From the NCBI RefSeq assembly GCF_900143085.1, contig NZ_FRCZ01000006.1, positions 217,565 through 281,564 of the forward strand: a DNA stretch of 64,000 bases. The letters run 5' to 3'. Under the pieces are notes generated by a model that saw only the letters and a program-made list of their open reading frames with translations, did no database searches and was not told the DNA's origin. Source of the DNA: Gracilibacillus kekensis. Lineage in GTDB: Bacteria; Bacillota; Bacilli; Bacillales; Amphibacillaceae. The position numbers and the translations under genes were made by a program. Of this stretch, positions 9,148-17,817 are shown one piece after another (position 1 is the first letter of the stretch; each line of letters begins with the position of its first letter).

Positions 9148-9690
9148 TTATAAATTAATATCTATTTTAATTGGGGTGGAAACTTCCTTATTCAGTCCAA
9201 TATAGTGTAAAGTTTCCGAAGTAGACGAGTGTCCATAAATATCTCTTATCAAAGATATCGCAATGCCTTGTTTATAGGCATGATATCCAAACGTCTTCCT
9301 TAACGTGTGGATGCCAACTTTATCTGTCAAGCCAATTTCACGAGCGGCATGATTAATAATACGATAAGCTTGTTGTCTCGTAATTGGCTTGCCACTGCTT
9401 TTTGTTTGGAATAAATAATCTTCTCCATATAACGAAGAAGTGGACAAATAGTTGTCAATTGCAATATAAACATTCGTATTTAAGTAGATAGGTGATAGAG
9501 CTGACAGGAATTCCCGGGGTTGAATTCCGTCCCACACTTGATGGACTTTTAATGTAAGCAGGTCGTTAATTCGCATACCTGTGTTTATTTCAAGTACAAA
9601 CAACAGATAATCACGAGCGGATTTTTGTTTTAAAAAGGATTTGAATAGATTAATTTGTTCTTTCGTTCTAATCGGATGGACAAACTCCAT
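9148..9690 (-). CDS. Small tyrosine-type recombinase (catalytic domain only)
   Basis: 180 residues forming a lone tyrosine-recombinase catalytic domain: first Arg in NTGMRINDLLTL, HTLRKTFGYHA (HxxR), GHSS and the tyrosine in HYIG. The N-terminal core-binding SAM-like domain of XerC/D is missing, as in YoeC-type proteins. The ATG at 9690 has SD GGAGTG at a good distance; a GTG three codons upstream is within that SD. No att sites or partner genes are seen, so it could be a domesticated relic or an enzyme working with another protein. Confidence 0.82.
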   Translation of the reverse strand: MEFVHPIRTKEQINLFKSFLKQKSARDYLLFVLEINTGMRINDLLTLKVHQVWDGIQPREFLSALSPIYLNTNVYIAIDNYLSTSSLYGEDYLFQTKSSGKPITRQQAYRIINHAAREIGLTDKVGIHTLRKTFGYHAYKQGIAISLIRDIYGHSSTSETLHYIGLNKEVSTPIKIDINL

Positions 9691-9767
9691 ATATTTCACT
9701 CCTGTATGTTACTTAACCTAATTTTATCATATGTTATGTAACGTATAAAATGATAAGCAAACAAAAA

Positions 9768-10240
9768 GAAGCTGGGACAAAAGAATTTTATCATTAAAAA
9801 ATCCAAACGACTCGATTACCAAATCGTTTGGATTAATATGCGTATTTGGAACTGATAATACTATCAACGAATTTTTTACATGAGAGAAATGGCATAATAC
9901 TAGTTAATGCTCGAGTTGTAGAATATCAAATTAGCTTAGGCGTCCGCTTCCACTCCTACGGGATGTTTTTTCCACGTTGCCAACTGACCGTAATCCCATT
10001 CTTGGAATTTTCGTAAAGCCAAAAAAGAACCAATGGGATACTGTCAGTAACAACCTGATAAGTTTCGCTAACAGTCAGTGGTAAAACCCCACTGATTGTA
10101 GTCTCACTTTATCCGAAGATCCACTTTGGTAAGCGATCTTTGCTTGCCAAAGTTAGCTGAGGAGAAAAACCCGTGGAAAGGGAAGCGGACAAGCCGTAGC
10201 GGTTTCTAAGCGCAAACAACATGTCAAAATTACCCCAATG
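9768..10240 (+). repeat. MITE-like palindromic element R1 with flanking hairpin
   Basis: This gene-free stretch opens with GAAGCTGGGACAAAA and a hairpin ATCCAAACGA/AATCGTTTGGAT (9801-9833). The palindromic element R follows at about 9915-10235: an arm containing GGCGTCCGCTTC and a far arm GAAGCGGACAAGCC, with an inner ACTTTGG/CCAAAGT hairpin. Relative to other copies R1 carries about 145 extra bases (9965-10110), parts of which recur near 54.44 kb. No coding signal was seen. Confidence 0.8.
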
Positions 10241-10259
10241 AATTTATATTTTATTATAT

Positions 10260-10880
10260 TTAGTGTTCTTCAAATAACAAAACACGAGCCGGTGCTGCTT
10301 CAGTTCCGACTAATTTCAGCGGTGCTGCTATCATAAAATATTCACCCGGGGTAATATCTTTTAAACGTAGACCTTCGATAATAATAATATCGTGGCTGAA
10401 TAAAGTTCTGTGTGTAGGATTACCTTCTTGAGAACGTTCGATTCCTAAAGTATCAATGCCAATCCCCTCAATACCTAACTCTTTCAAGTATTCAGCACCA
10501 TCTTCTTTCAAAAAGATAAAGTTAAAGTCAAAGGAAGGCTCATCGTAATACGAGTTTTTCGTTTTGCATAGAATAAAATCACCTTTTTCTATCGAATGCG
10601 CTTCCAAATCAGAACTCGTGATGCCATCGTTTACATCTTCTAAATCAATAACTTTCACTTTACGTACTAATCTTTCTAACTGAATCGTTTCAAAAGTATC
10701 AGCATCATTAATCATATGGAGAGGGGCGTCAATATGTGTACCAGTATGTAAGCCGATATGTGCCGTTGTACTTGTCACATGACCACTCGTGTTCCTATCA
10801 AAAACAGGTTTGGCTCCTTCTATATCTTCCCAAACTTGCATGTCAGGATGAACTTCCATTGAAATATCATAAAACTTCAT
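10260..10880 (-). CDS. Cyclase family protein (KynB/arylformamidase-like metal hydrolase)
   Basis: A 206-residue PF04199 'cyclase' enzyme. The metal-binding motif HTGTHIDAPLHM is present, with a second His later in the chain. Relatives include kynurenine formamidase and isatin hydrolase. No tryptophan-degradation genes are nearby, so the substrate is open. SD AAAGGAG precedes ATG. The gene lies downstream of zwf on the same strand but is separated from it by a terminator. Confidence 0.85.
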   Translation of the reverse strand: MKFYDISMEVHPDMQVWEDIEGAKPVFDRNTSGHVTSTTAHIGLHTGTHIDAPLHMINDADTFETIQLERLVRKVKVIDLEDVNDGITSSDLEAHSIEKGDFILCKTKNSYYDEPSFDFNFIFLKEDGAEYLKELGIEGIGIDTLGIERSQEGNPTHRTLFSHDIIIIEGLRLKDITPGEYFMIAAPLKLVGTEAAPARVLLFEEH

Positions 10881-10902
10881 GTTAACACTCCTTTAATTAT
10901 TA

Positions 10903-10940
10903 TAAAAAAGCAATCAATCAAAGAAATATTGATTGATTGC
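10903..10940 (-). terminator. Terminator of zwf
   Basis: Arms GCAATCAATCAA and TTGATTGATTGC, followed on the - strand by TTTTTTATAATAATT. It lies right after the zwf stop codon. Confidence 0.85.
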
Positions 10941-10948
10941 TAATTGAT

Positions 10949-12430
10949 TTAATCTTTTGTTACGTCCCACCATTCGAAGCCATCATTGTGTAATAATTGA
11001 TCTGCTTCTTTTGGTCCGTTGCTGCCTGAAGCATAGTTAGGGAAATCCGCTTTTTTCTGAGACCATGCTTTGGCTATAACATCGGTGAATTTCCAGGATA
11101 ATGCTACTTCATCCCAATGTGTGAAGTTGGTAGAATCACCACGCATACAATCATGTAAAAGGATTTCATATGCTTCTGGTGTGTTCATTTTATCATCCGA
11201 ATTATTATCATAGCTTAATGTGATCGGTGTTGAGGAAGCGTTATAGTCCCCTTTCTTGGCATTTACATGTAAGGTAATACCTTCATGTGGCTGTACGTGA
11301 ATCACTAAAAGATTAGACTTTGTCTCATGTTCTTTACCGTAATAAAGGTTCATCGGTAAATCTTTAAATTCTACTACAATTTCTGTTGATTTTTGCTTCA
11401 TACGTTTTCCAGTTCGAAGATAGAATGGTACACCTGCCCAACGGAAATTATCGATCATTAGCTTTGCAGCAACAAACGTATCTGTATTAGATTCAGGGTC
11501 TACTCCGTTACCTTCTCGGTATGCCGGGAGTTCTTCCCCATTTACGAGTCCCTTATCATATTGTCCGCGAACAAAGTATTGTCCCACTTCGTCTTCATTT
11601 AGAACACGTAATGCACGCAAAGCTTTTACTTTTTCACTGCGAATTTCCTCAGGTGTTAATTTTATCGGTGGATCCATTGCGATCAGTGCAAGCATTTGTA
11701 GCATATGGTTTTGCATCATGTCTTTTAGTGCGCCTGCACCATCGTAATAACGACCACGCTCTTCTACACCAAGTACTTCACTTGAAGTGATTTGAATATT
11801 AGAAATGTATTGATTGTTCCAAAGTGGTTCAAATAGCGCATTTGCAAACCGAATGACTTCAATATTTTGAACCATTTCTTTTCCAAGATAATGATCAATG
11901 CGATAAATTTGATCTTCGGTAAATGCTTCCCGTATTTGATCATTTAATTCCTTCGCTGAGTGATAGTCATGGCCAAATGGTTTCTCGATAACTAAACGAG
12001 TCCAACCTTTTGTTGTTGTTAGTCCTTCTGATTTTAAGTTTGCTGCAAGAGTGCCGAAAAAGTTCGGCGCCATTGAGAAATAAAAGAGACGATTTCCATC
12101 TGTATCATGCTTAGCATCCAATTCAGTAATCAAATTCTCTAGTTTCTCATAATGTTCAAGGTCTTGAATATCAAATGGATTGTAATGAAAGTGACTTGCG
12201 AACTCATCAGCATCGATATGATCATCATCGAAACTATCAATCGATTCTTTAACCTTGTCACGGAATATTTCATTTGTCCATGGACGTCTTGCTACACCAA
12301 TTACTGCGAAATTATCAGATAACTTTCCATTACGATAGAGTCGGTAAATGGAAGGGTAAAGTTTTCGATTTGCAAGATCCCCTGTTGCACCAAAAATAAC
12401 AATAACTGCTTTCGGGTTATTCGTTGTCAT
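10949..12430 (-). CDS. zwf: Glucose-6-phosphate 1-dehydrogenase
   Basis: First enzyme of the oxidative pentose-phosphate pathway: glucose-6-phosphate to 6-phosphogluconolactone with NADP+ reduction. The 493 residues carry the coenzyme loop GATGDLANRKLYPS and the active-site signature RIDHYLGKEMVQN (catalytic His, substrate-binding Lys). Length is normal. SD GAAAGGTAG is upstream. The 307-bp gap to the divergent HAD gene holds that gene's promoter; I see no clear -35 for zwf. Confidence 0.96.
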   Translation of the reverse strand: MTTNNPKAVIVIFGATGDLANRKLYPSIYRLYRNGKLSDNFAVIGVARRPWTNEIFRDKVKESIDSFDDDHIDADEFASHFHYNPFDIQDLEHYEKLENLITELDAKHDTDGNRLFYFSMAPNFFGTLAANLKSEGLTTTKGWTRLVIEKPFGHDYHSAKELNDQIREAFTEDQIYRIDHYLGKEMVQNIEVIRFANALFEPLWNNQYISNIQITSSEVLGVEERGRYYDGAGALKDMMQNHMLQMLALIAMDPPIKLTPEEIRSEKVKALRALRVLNEDEVGQYFVRGQYDKGLVNGEELPAYREGNGVDPESNTDTFVAAKLMIDNFRWAGVPFYLRTGKRMKQKSTEIVVEFKDLPMNLYYGKEHETKSNLLVIHVQPHEGITLHVNAKKGDYNASSTPITLSYDNNSDDKMNTPEAYEILLHDCMRGDSTNFTHWDEVALSWKFTDVIAKAWSQKKADFPNYASGSNGPKEADQLLHNDGFEWWDVTKD

Positions 12431-12647
12431 TAACTTTAACTACCTTTCTACATGTTTATTTACGAGTTTTCACGGTGCTAACCGTCCGTGAGTCTCCAAA
12501 GAATCGAAGTCTCACATTATACGCATATGTGTCACGATATGCTATAATTTTGTAACGACGTGTCAAAAAAATAATGGTACTATGTTATACTACCATGTGT
12601 GAAAATGCATTTAAAATATTATACATGATAACATATAAACAGGTGTG

Positions 12648-12676
12648 TTGACGGAACTGTCATAAATATATACTAT
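12648..12676 (+). promoter_or_regulatory. Promoter of the YutF-like HAD gene
   Basis: TTGACG (12648-12653), 17-bp spacer, TACTAT (12671-12676), 61 bp before the start codon. The rest of the 12431-12737 gap shows nothing else recognisable. Confidence 0.6.
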
Positions 12677-12737
12677 CATTTATTGGGAAAATGACAAATG
12701 AAATACATGGAATTTTCAAAAAATTTAGGAGGAAATC

Positions 12738-13511
12738 ATGAAAAAATATAGCGGTTTTCTAATTGATTTAGATGGTACAGTTTATAAAGGTACTGAAAAA
12801 ATAGTAGAAGCGATCGAATTCGTAAAAGAATTAGAATGTAAAAACTTGCCATACCTTTTTTTAACAAATAACTCTACCAAGCATCCCAGTGATGTTTCTG
12901 AAAAATTAGTTGATATGGGAGTTCCGAGTACTACAGAGCACGTTTTTACCACAAGTATGGCGACAGCTAGTTACATAAAAGAGCAAAATAGAGATGCAAA
13001 AGTTTATCCAATTGGTGAAGAGGGACTACATATGGCATTAGAAGAATGTGGTCTTGAAATCGTTGAAGAAAATGCAGATGTGGTTGTAATGGGGTTAGAC
13101 CGTGACATTAATTATGAAAAATTAGCAAAAGGTGTGTTAAATATTCGTTCAGGAGCTTCGTTTGTGGCGACAAATGGTGATGTTGCTTTACCAACAGAAC
13201 GTGGTTTTCTGCCAGGTGCAGGTTCGCTTATTTCGGTGCTATCCGTATCAACAGGTGTTCAACCGAAGTTTATCGGGAAGCCAGAATCAATTATTGTAGA
13301 ACAAGCATTAGAAGTGTTAGGAACATCAAAAGAAGAGACGCTGATGGTTGGAGATAACTATGCAACAGATATCTTGGCAGGAATCAACGCTGGAATTGAT
13401 TCGTTATTAGTTCACACCGGAGTTACAACAAAAGAAGATTTAAAATCAATAGAAAAGCAGCCAACTTTCACGATCGACAGTTTAGCGGAATGGACATTTG
13501 GTGAATGGTAA
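12738..13511 (+). CDS. yutF: TIGR01457-type HAD-IIA hydrolase (NagD/YutF-like)
   Basis: A 257-residue HAD-IIA phosphatase. Motif I is FLIDLDGTVYKG, motif II LFLTNNST, motif IV MVGDNYATDILAGINAG, with the IIA cap between. Family enzymes dephosphorylate nucleotides or sugar phosphates. SD TTAGGAGG precedes ATG. In B. subtilis yutF lies in another locus, so the name rests on family resemblance only. Confidence 0.87.
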   Translation: MKKYSGFLIDLDGTVYKGTEKIVEAIEFVKELECKNLPYLFLTNNSTKHPSDVSEKLVDMGVPSTTEHVFTTSMATASYIKEQNRDAKVYPIGEEGLHMALEECGLEIVEENADVVVMGLDRDINYEKLAKGVLNIRSGASFVATNGDVALPTERGFLPGAGSLISVLSVSTGVQPKFIGKPESIIVEQALEVLGTSKEETLMVGDNYATDILAGINAGIDSLLVHTGVTTKEDLKSIEKQPTFTIDSLAEWTFGEW

Positions 13512-13543
13512 AAGAGACAGGGACAAAAGAAATTTATAATTAT

Positions 13544-13588
13544 AAACATCCAAACGATTAGGATAAACTTAGAATCGTTTGGATGTTT
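13544..13588. terminator. Hairpin of the ATCCAAACGA family, likely terminator
   Basis: Perfect 16-bp arms AAACATCCAAACGATT and AATCGTTTGGATGTTT. The same arm core recurs at 9801, 32000, 40466 and 58687. Here it follows the HAD gene; the T-run is short. Confidence 0.7.
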
Positions 13589-13624
13589 ATGCGTAGTAGG
13601 AAGAAACTGCGACATAGCAGAAGT

Positions 13625-13800
13625 GGTAATTATGAGATTTTGCTTTGCAACCGCTTCGGCTTGCCCGTTTTCCTTTCCGCGGGTTTTTACCCTAAGCTAA
13701 CTTTTCAAGCAAAATTCGCTTAAAAAGTTAGCTTAGGGTAAAAACATCCCGCAGGAGTGAAAACGAACGCATACGCTTTAAATGGATACTACAACTGTTG
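13625..13800 (-). repeat. MITE-like element R2a, left half of an inverted pair
   Basis: Reads on the - strand like R1 and R5: outer CGCTTCGGCTTGCCCG, TTTCCGCGGG, an inner hairpin CTAAGCTAAC...GTTAGCTTAG, then ATCCCGCAGGAGTGAAAACGAACGC and CTACAAC. It faces R2b head to head. Confidence 0.8.
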
Positions 13801-13874
13801 TCAAAGCTATCATTTGAACTTTCTATAGTATTTTATCTACATTATGCGATAGTGTCATTATTTAAATTCTTGCA

Positions 13875-14060
13875 TCTATTGTAGCACTATAACTAGCGTA
13901 GGCGTTCGCTTCAACTCCTATGGGACTCGTTTTACCTGAAGATCCACTTTTCCATGCGGTTTTTGCTTGGAAAAGTTAGCTGAAGGGAAAACCCCATGGA
14001 AAGGGAAGCGAACAAGCCGTAGCGGTTGTTACGCACAAATTTACTGTCAAAATGACTACA
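13875..14060 (+). repeat. MITE-like element R2b, right half of an inverted pair
   Basis: Starts with TTGTAGCAC...CTAGCGTAGGCGTTCGCTTC, has an inner hairpin ACTTTTCCA/TGGAAAAGT and ends with GGAAGCGAACAAGCCGTAGCGG. About 75 AT-rich bases separate it from R2a. The whole 13512-14136 gap contains no gene. Confidence 0.8.
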
Positions 14061-14136
14061 TCATTTATTGCATAGTATCCTTATATCGCGTAACATTACT
14101 TATAGTTTCGTTCGTATTTGTTGTTAAGAAAATTGG

Positions 14137-15027
14137 TTATGTCCTAATCTCCTTTACTTTGGCTCTATTCGTAATAAGCACACCGAAAATAACGAAGAAA
14201 GACCCGATTAGCTGTACCCATGTTAATTGCTCACCTAAAAAGATAACCGCTCCTAACATAGTAAAAACCGGGATTAAATTCAAAAAGACAGATGCACGTG
14301 ATGGACCTATCGCTTCAATCCCTTTATTATACGCTATTAAAGCTACCAGAGAAGGGAACACACCTAAATATATAAGTCCGGCAATTACCTCCCATGACCA
14401 ATTAATAGAGCTAAATTGATTCATTTCGATAGTTATTAAAGGAATAAATATAATAATAGCAACTACCACCATAACAAGTAATGCACCATACGTCGGAAAT
14501 TTCCATGTGTGTTGTTTAATGAAAATGGAATAAAAGGACCAGGTTATCATCGCAAGCAGCATAATTAAATCACCACTGTTAAATTGCAAACTCATGATCA
14601 CTTCCAAAGAGCCTTTTGTAATGACGAAAAACACCCCGAATAGCGAGATGAATACTCCAATCATTTGCTTTCTCGAAAATCTATCACCAAATAATAAAAA
14701 AGTAAGAATTAGTGTGAATATCGGTGTAGATGCTTCTACAATTCCTGCATTGATAGATGTCGTATAGTTAAGTGCTAAATAAACAAAAATGTTAAAGAGA
14801 ACTAAACCAGTTACAGATAATGCGAGTATTGCTTTCCATTCTTTTTTCCATAGTTCCCTATTGCTTTTCCATTCACGATAACCAATTGGTAAAATAACGA
14901 GTGCAGCTATTAGATATCGAAAGAATGATAGCATAATTGGTGGAATCTCCTCTGTAACAGGCTTCCCAACAATCAAATTTCCAGCGTAAAACATAGCAGC
15001 TAAAATTAAGAGAATGTATGCTTTCAT
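14137..15027 (-). CDS. DMT superfamily (EamA) transporter
   Basis: 296 residues with about ten hydrophobic segments arranged as two EamA repeats, typical of drug/metabolite exporters in the inner membrane (first repeat begins AYILLILAAMFYAGNLIVGKPV). Substrates in this family range from amino acids to nucleosides and cannot be told here. I start at the ATG at 15027 because GGAGGTGAT lies 5 bp before it; an in-frame ATG nine codons further up has no SD. Confidence 0.85.
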   Translation of the reverse strand: MKAYILLILAAMFYAGNLIVGKPVTEEIPPIMLSFFRYLIAALVILPIGYREWKSNRELWKKEWKAILALSVTGLVLFNIFVYLALNYTTSINAGIVEASTPIFTLILTFLLFGDRFSRKQMIGVFISLFGVFFVITKGSLEVIMSLQFNSGDLIMLLAMITWSFYSIFIKQHTWKFPTYGALLVMVVVAIIIFIPLITIEMNQFSSINWSWEVIAGLIYLGVFPSLVALIAYNKGIEAIGPSRASVFLNLIPVFTMLGAVIFLGEQLTWVQLIGSFFVIFGVLITNRAKVKEIRT

Positions 15028-15072
15028 TTGATCACCTCCAATAGAAGGCATCATAACACGTTTTCAGGTATG

Positions 15073-15102
15073 AAAAAAGGGCATAAAAATAGAAAAGTGC
15101 CC
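15073..15102 (-). terminator. Terminator of the DUF2164 gene
   Basis: On the - strand GGGCA and TGCCC enclose a 14-nt loop and TTTTTT follows. The stem is short. Confidence 0.5.
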
Positions 15103-15145
15103 CGTATACATTGATTGATGTATGCTTCAGACACTCTTCATCTGT

Positions 15146-15382
15146 TTATTTTTCTATTTTCTCGATTTCAAAAACATCTTCTAATTTTTCACTTAAGAAC
15201 TGGTGAGCATCCTTTATCCCTTGATTGTAAAAGGTCGGAGCAATTTCATTCATGAAAAAATCTAATAAAAAGCCTGCTTCTAAATTTCCTATTTCTTCTT
15301 GGCGTTCGTTTAGATAGAAATCTTGAATCGATGTTATCATTTCTTCTTTTTTCTCTTTGGAGATAGTGAAGGGTGCTTTCAT
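15146..15382 (-). CDS. DUF2164 family protein
   Basis: A 78-residue, mostly helical acidic protein matching DUF2164 (KEEMITSIQDFYLNERQEEIGNLEAGFLLDFFMNEIAPTFYNQGI). Function unknown. SD AAAGGAG is 9 bp before ATG. It stands alone between mreBH and the DMT transporter. Confidence 0.85.
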   Translation of the reverse strand: MKAPFTISKEKKEEMITSIQDFYLNERQEEIGNLEAGFLLDFFMNEIAPTFYNQGIKDAHQFLSEKLEDVFEIEKIEK

Positions 15383-15483
15383 ACGATAACTCCTTTAAAT
15401 TAATAATATTATTTCCAATTATATCATAGTGTTTATGGAGTTCATGTATAGTCGCACCTCTTAAATAAATCAGGATGGAAGTA

Positions 15484-16491
15484 TTACTTTACAGCTTTCT
15501 GTAACTTCTGGATCATTTTTAAAGAGCGTCCTGTACCAATGGCAACAGATTCTAAAGGATTTTGAGCAAGGTGTACTGGAACATTCACTTCATTAGATAA
15601 CCATTCTTGCATTCCTTTTAGCAATGATCCACCACCAGTAATCGTGATCCCCTGATCTACAATATCTCCGCTTAATTCAGGTGGGCAACTTTCTAATGTC
15701 TCAGTGATGGCATGTAAGATGGATTCCAATACTTCTTTAATAGAGCGCTGGATTTCTGTTGAACGAATGCTGACCACTTTTGGCAAACCAGTAACAAGGT
15801 CACGTCCTCTAACATCCATTTCTTCTTCCGAATGCTCGACTAACGCATAACCGATCTCCATTTTAATCTTTTCGGCACTGCTTTCACCGATTAATACATT
15901 GTAATGGCGTTTAATATATTGGATAATCTCTTCATCCATATGATCTCCACCTACACGAACGGAACGGCTGGCTACTACACCACCAAAGGAAATAATACCA
16001 ACTTCACTGGTGCCTCCACCAATATCAACAATCATACTTGCTGTCGGTTCTGCGACAGGTAAGTCTGCACCGATGGCAGCTGCTACTGGTTCTTCAATTA
16101 AATGTACTTCTTTTGCACCAAAATTTTTCACTGCATTATCAATAGCTCTTCGTTCCACCGCTGTACTGCCAGAAGGAGTACAAACCACTACACTTGGCTT
16201 TCGCATCGATACTCCTGCTTTTTTGCTAACTTTTTTCAGGAATGCTTTTAACATTTGTGTTGTCATATCAAAATCAGCAATCACACCGTCTTTTAGCGGA
16301 CGAATCGGAACAATATTTCGTGGCGTTTTACCAATCATTTCTTTTGCTTCGTTACCGACTGCAACCACTTGATTAGTAGTTGTATCAACAGCAACGACAG
16401 ATGGTTCATTTAAAATAATACCTTTATTTTTTGCGTATATAAGAATATTTGCTGTACCTAAATCAATTCCAATTTCAGTATTTGAAAACAT
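15484..16491 (-). CDS. mreBH: Rod-shape actin homologue MreBH
   Basis: A bacterial actin that forms membrane-associated filaments guiding lateral cell-wall enzymes. The 335 residues have phosphate loop 1 ([28 protein letters not shown]), the phosphate-2 region ([20 protein letters not shown]) and the adenosine motif ([12 protein letters not shown]). Size and sequence fit MreBH better than MreB or Mbl: it stands alone, without mreCD or spoIIID. SD GGAGGTAACAGC precedes ATG. Confidence 0.87.
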   Translation of the reverse strand: MFSNTEIGIDLGTANILIYAKNKGIILNEPSVVAVDTTTNQVVAVGNEAKEMIGKTPRNIVPIRPLKDGVIADFDMTTQMLKAFLKKVSKKAGVSMRKPSVVVCTPSGSTAVERRAIDNAVKNFGAKEVHLIEEPVAAAIGADLPVAEPTASMIVDIGGGTSEVGIISFGGVVASRSVRVGGDHMDEEIIQYIKRHYNVLIGESSAEKIKMEIGYALVEHSEEEMDVRGRDLVTGLPKVVSIRSTEIQRSIKEVLESILHAITETLESCPPELSGDIVDQGITITGGGSLLKGMQEWLSNEVNVPVHLAQNPLESVAIGTGRSLKMIQKLQKAVK

Positions 16492-16673
16492 GCTGTTACC
16501 TCCATATGTTGTACGTTTTTATCACAAAAATGATCTTTATGACACGTTTAATTAACCATTAGAAATTCAAATGTTTCTTTAATGGTTGTCTCCTTTATAT
16601 ATAGTTATTCTTTTTTTAATCTAGAATTATGACGGTAGAAAGGGTGGTGTATTTTAACAATTATATTACTATC

Positions 16674-16707
16674 AAAAAAAGTAACAGACCAGTGTATGGT
16701 CTGCTAC
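16674..16707 (-). terminator. Terminator of the DUF2639 gene
   Basis: On the - strand GTAGCAGACCA pairs with TGGTCTGTTAC, followed by TTTTTTT. Confidence 0.85.
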
Positions 16708-16759
16708 TATTTGCAACGTTAAAGACCGCCGATTCTAAAGGGGTTTTTAAGACAGTTTG

Positions 16760-16888
16760 TTATTCTGTTTCTTCTAATAAATTCGCAAGGACGTGTGCTT
16801 TGAATTTTTCGATTTTTCTTCCTTCATGATGACGCACACCTTTTTCTTTCAATTTTTCTACGTACCAACCTTTGCTGCCTACATGCAT
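16760..16888 (-). CDS. DUF2639 family small protein (YflJ-like)
   Basis: A 42-residue basic protein starting MHVGSKGWYVEKLKEKGVR and ending LANLLEETE. The GSKGWYVxxLKxxGVR block is the mark of the DUF2639/YflJ small proteins of Bacillaceae; their function is unknown. SD AAGGAG lies 9 bp before ATG, and a strong terminator follows 50 bp after the stop, so this is a complete small transcription unit easily missed because of its length. Confidence 0.8.
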   Translation of the reverse strand: MHVGSKGWYVEKLKEKGVRHHEGRKIEKFKAHVLANLLEETE

Positions 16889-17023
16889 AATTCAACACTC
16901 CTTACTAAAAATTTTGCAGATGCCATTCTAACATCTGAAAATTATAGTGAAAAGGGGTTAATGGTAATTATTATAGGTATTTTTTTGTATAATAGAAATT
17001 ATACAAGTGGGAGGAGGGTTCGG

Positions 17024-17671
17024 ATGACTTATCGTATTTTCTCTTTAAACGTAGGAAAACCAAAAATATATCAATTAGAAGGAAAAGATATCAGGACTGG
17101 CTTTATTAAAAAACCGATTTATAAACCTAGCTTTTTAACGTTAACTGGTTTTGAAGAAGATGGACAGGCAGATTTAATAAATCATGGTGGAGAAGAAAAA
17201 GCATTACTCTTGTATCCAAAAGACCATTATTTATTTTGGAACAAACAATATAATAAAACTTTTTCTTATCCCGCTTTTGGTGAAAATATAACGATTGAGG
17301 GTCTTACAGAAAAGGATGTCTTTATCGGTGACACCTTTCAATTAGGGGAAGCAAAAATTCAAGTATCTCAACCGCGACAACCTTGTTACAAAATAGCGAA
17401 AACTCATGGCATTAAAGAGATGCCTGCTGTGGTAACAGAGACAGGTTATAGTGGATTTTACTTTCGAGTATTAAAAGAAGGAACAGTAAAGCCGACAGAT
17501 GAACTAAAGAAGATAAAAGAAGATAGAAACCGCGTAACATCCTTTGAAATTTTTGATTGTTTATTTCATGATCGTAAAAATAAGCAACGAATGCAAAATT
17601 ATCTTCAGTTAACGGGACTTGCTGCAAATGTCAAAGCAACCTTACAAAAAAGAATCGATAAGTTAGGTTAA
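17024..17671 (+). CDS. MOSC domain-containing protein (YiiM-like)
   Basis: 215 residues. The MOSC domain contains the conserved Cys in SQPRQPCYKIAKTHG, preceded by NHGGEEKALLLYPKDHY and FGENITIEGL. Relatives bind molybdenum cofactor or sulfur and act in reduction of N-hydroxylated compounds. No moco genes are in the window. The start at 17024 has SD GGGAGGAGGG; TATAAT lies at 16988-16993. The reading frame stays open upstream, but that part has no SD and overlaps the opposing DUF2639 gene. Confidence 0.85.
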   Translation: MTYRIFSLNVGKPKIYQLEGKDIRTGFIKKPIYKPSFLTLTGFEEDGQADLINHGGEEKALLLYPKDHYLFWNKQYNKTFSYPAFGENITIEGLTEKDVFIGDTFQLGEAKIQVSQPRQPCYKIAKTHGIKEMPAVVTETGYSGFYFRVLKEGTVKPTDELKKIKEDRNRVTSFEIFDCLFHDRKNKQRMQNYLQLTGLAANVKATLQKRIDKLG

Positions 17672-17817
17672 TGTATATACGTGCAGCACAAAAATAAGTC
17701 GAATATATTAGAAATTAAGTGAATTATAGGGAAAAAGTAGAAAAAAGTCCTAAAGTTACTTTTTAAGTTGACCTGATTAACGTATACTAAAAGAAACTAT
17801 AAAAAAAGGTGACAACA

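Noticed and set aside
13967..14419. A 150-codon + strand frame over element R2b and the DMT gene end
   Set aside because: It starts inside a palindromic repeat, overlaps a real transporter gene on the other strand and resembles no protein.
16629..16829. A 66-codon + strand frame between mreBH and the MOSC gene
   Set aside because: It runs opposite to a well-supported DUF2639 gene and its terminator and has no SD.
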